NCBI GenBank assembly: GCA_028691155.1
Contig: JAQUZV010000003.1
Span: 7,256-22,391 of the forward strand
Reading direction: 5' to 3'
Origin: Victivallales bacterium
GTDB lineage: Bacteria; Verrucomicrobiota; Lentisphaeria; Victivallales; SZUA-371
DNA: 15,136 nucleotides
Positions within the stretch are counted from its first letter, which is position 1, and every line of letters starts with the position of its first letter. Positions 13,352-15,136 of the stretch are shown here, piece by piece. The position numbers were made by a program, and so were the translations under genes. The notes under the pieces are model-generated. The model was not told where the DNA came from. It did no database searches and saw only the letters and a list, made by a program, of their open reading frames with translations.

Positions 13352-15136
13352 ATGAACAAGCGGTTTTATTGGATTTTGGGCCTGCTTACAGTGGCGGCTT
13401 TGGTCTTGCGGCTGGCGGTCGGCTTCGAGTTGGCTCATGCCAACGGCGGACATAATCCGGTGGTGGCGCCGTCCCCGCTGACCGACATGGCCATCTATCA
13501 GAGCAATTCCGATATGGTGGCTCGGGGCGAATATCAGGGCGAATTTTATTTCCAACCATTTTATTATGCGGTTTTTCTGCCGCTGATCAAGGTGGTTTTC
13601 GGCAACAGCGTGGGGATGATTATTGTCTGGCAGGCGTTGCTGGGGGCGCTGACGGTGTTTTTGTCCGGGCTGAGTGCGGCGGGGTTGTGGAACCGGACGG
13701 CCGGGATTGTTACGGCCGGGTTGCTGACTTTCAGTAATGCGCTGATTCTTTACACCCCGTTTTTGTTGATTGAAACGTTGCAGGCATTTTTTCTGACGCT
13801 GATTTTTTATACGACCATGCTGGCGGTGCGGCGGCGCAACTGGATTCGCTGGAGTGTGGTCGGCCTGGTCCTCGGGTGCAGTATTTTGACCCGCGGCAAC
13901 GTGTGGATCTTTTTCCCGGCGTTGGCGGCGGCGGCGGTATGGTGTCAGTTCCGCCGTCGGGACGATCGCATCAATCTCAATGGCTGGAAGGTGACGAAAA
14001 AGCTGGTTCCCGCCATGGCACTGGTGATTTTTACCCTGTTGCCCCAAGTTCCCTTTGTGATTCACAATTCTTTGGTGCGGGGGCAGCTTTCGCCGCCGTC
14101 CACTGCGGCGCAGAATGTGCTGGCGCTCGGCAATACGCCGGAGGCGCCGCCGGGAGGCCGGGACTGGGCGGCCGGGGCCGGAGCGATGGAATATCCGGAA
14201 ACGTTCCGGATCTGGACTTCGGATCGGGAAAAAAGCGTTCAGCGGCATATCTGGGACTGGTTTTGCGCCGAGCCGTTGGCCTTTACGGAGCTGACTTTCC
14301 GGAAGTTGTTACTGTTCTGGGATTATCGGGAAATTCCCAACAATATTGCGTTCGAATATGGGCGGATGAGTTGGACGTACCGGGTGTTTGCCCATGTTTA
14401 CAGTTGGATGTTGCTGGTTTTGGGGCTGGCCGGCATGTTATGTCTGTTCCGGCGGATTCGGCGGGAACTTGAATATCAGGTATTGACCTATCTGGTGCTG
14501 TCTTATGCTCTGAGCATTGTTTCCTTTTATATTCTGGCCCGGTTTCGGGTGCCGGTGTTGCCGTTGTTGGGAATTTTTGCCGGTATTTTCCCCGGGTGTG
14601 TCTGGACGGCGCGCCGGAGCAGTTCCGGCCGTATCGGTTGTCTGGTGGCCTTCTTCGCCGCGTTCTGCCTGGTGTTTTTTGCCTATGACGCCTATCGTTA
14701 TTATGGCGAAAGCAAGGTGTTGCGCCGGGTGCGTCACGACGGGGTTCGGGTTCGGGTGGCGCCGGAGCAGGAAATGGTTCTCGATAACGGACCGCATTCT
14801 TTCGGCGGCTGGGGGGCGGTGGAGTTGCGGACGAATACTCCGTTGTGCAAGACTTTTACCCGGAAGAAAGGGGATGATTACAAGTCGGTGGAACTGGTGA
14901 TGCCGTTATTCTGGGAGACGCCGGGACAGGCGACCATTGAGGTCAACGGCATAAAACGGCGACTGACCAGAAGCGAATCCGGGCCGCTGGAATTTCGCCT
15001 CAGTCTGCCTTGTCCGGCGGATCGGCGCTTTGACATCAGTATGCCGGAAGCGACGGCCAAGGTTTTTTATTATGTCGATTTCCAGCGCGATTACGGCCGC
15101 ACCCGGCGGGCCGGAGTGACGATTCCCGGTGAAGCG
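13352..15136 (+). CDS. Membrane glycosyltransferase of the GT39/ArnT-like (GT-C) type, C-terminus cut off by the window edge
   Basis: The frame opens at ATG 13352 and is still open after 595 codons at the window edge. Residues 1-450 are membrane-embedded with about ten hydrophobic segments and carry the same landmarks as the gene at 2833: an acidic motif after helix 1 (LTDMAIYQ, Asp45), QPFYY (68-72), a conserved Glu141 (LLIETL), a loop with LALGNTP (257-263), and ARFRVPVLP (396-404) before the final helices. From about residue 460 it leaves the membrane and becomes a beta-rich soluble domain (ELRTNTPL, VELVMPLFW, ATIEVNG), perhaps a sugar-binding module. The enzyme would use a polyprenyl-phosphate sugar on the periplasmic side; donor and acceptor are unknown. 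There is no strong RBS. The gene is only 28 bases after frr and may be co-transcribed with it. Confidence 0.83.
   Translation, partial: MNKRFYWILGLLTVAALVLRLAVGFELAHANGGHNPVVAPSPLTDMAIYQSNSDMVARGEYQGEFYFQPFYYAVFLPLIKVVFGNSVGMIIVWQALLGALTVFLSGLSAAGLWNRTAGIVTAGLLTFSNALILYTPFLLIETLQAFFLTLIFYTTMLAVRRRNWIRWSVVGLVLGCSILTRGNVWIFFPALAAAAVWCQFRRRDDRINLNGWKVTKKLVPAMALVIFTLLPQVPFVIHNSLVRGQLSPPSTAAQNVLALGNTPEAPPGGRDWAAGAGAMEYPETFRIWTSDREKSVQRHIWDWFCAEPLAFTELTFRKLLLFWDYREIPNNIAFEYGRMSWTYRVFAHVYSWMLLVLGLAGMLCLFRRIRRELEYQVLTYLVLSYALSIVSFYILARFRVPVLPLLGIFAGIFPGCVWTARRSSSGRIGCLVAFFAAFCLVFFAYDAYRYYGESKVLRRVRHDGVRVRVAPEQEMVLDNGPHSFGGWGAVELRTNTPLCKTFTRKKGDDYKSVELVMPLFWETPGQATIEVNGIKRRLTRSESGPLEFRLSLPCPADRRFDISMPEATAKVFYYVDFQRDYGRTRRAGVTIPGEA

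Noticed and set aside
13223..14248. 341-codon minus-strand open frame opposite the end of frr and the second glycosyltransferase
   Set aside because: It is antisense to two clear genes and its composition (Pro/Gln/His/Arg-rich) is that of a shadow frame.
1..15136. tRNA genes, rRNA, CRISPR arrays, insertion sequences, attachment sites
   Set aside because: Reading both strands I found no T-loop-like GTTCGAATCC contexts with matching acceptor stems, no regularly spaced repeats, no transposase motifs and no long terminal repeats.

Overview
The window is a stretch of bacterial chromosome, mostly GC-rich, that carries ordinary housekeeping genes among cell-envelope genes. Secreted and periplasmic proteins with Sec signal peptides, an inner-membrane-anchored TPR protein of the YfgM type and membrane glycosyltransferases all point to a Gram-negative envelope. 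MetH is split: the catalytic chain lacks the activation domain, which is made by a separate gene. This arrangement is known from Thermotoga and scattered other phyla. A member of the PVC group such as Lentisphaerae would fit the overall style, but no marker in the window settles this and the assignment is only a guess.

Layout. Positions 1-710 (minus strand, running off the left edge) encode a secreted calcineurin-like phosphoesterase. A 171-base divergent region with two near-consensus sigma70-type promoters separates it from a plus-strand unit at 882-4869: a secreted Sel1-repeat protein, a histidine phosphatase and a membrane GT39-like glycosyltransferase fused to a C-terminal TPR domain. 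The last two overlap by ATGA. Positions 4870-6842 are visibly poorer in GC. They hold an unrecognised secreted protein made of two diverged copies of one domain (5232-6239), a short open frame with an apparent signal peptide that looks like a gene remnant (6236-6400), one doubtful small ORF and about 440 bases with no supportable gene.

From 6754 a promoter leads into a YfgM-like membrane-anchored TPR protein and a SpoU/TrmH-family RNA methyltransferase 4 bases downstream. Next come the MetH reactivation protein (8474-9142) and metH (9123-11528), which overlap by 20 bases and together rebuild a cobalamin-dependent methionine synthase. A 560-base AT-richer gap with a strong hairpin follows. Then come a lone phage CII/CP76-type DNA-binding protein (12093-12542), frr (ribosome recycling factor) and a second GT39-like membrane glycosyltransferase that runs off the right edge. 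This last protein is a recognisable paralogue of the one at 2833 but has a different C-terminal domain.

I see no insertion sequence, CRISPR array, tRNA, rRNA or convincing riboswitch, and no clear multi-gene novel system. The items most worth a second look are the internally duplicated secreted protein with the adjacent signal-peptide remnant, the stand-alone CII-like regulator, and the two paralogous glycosyltransferases with different C-terminal fusions.
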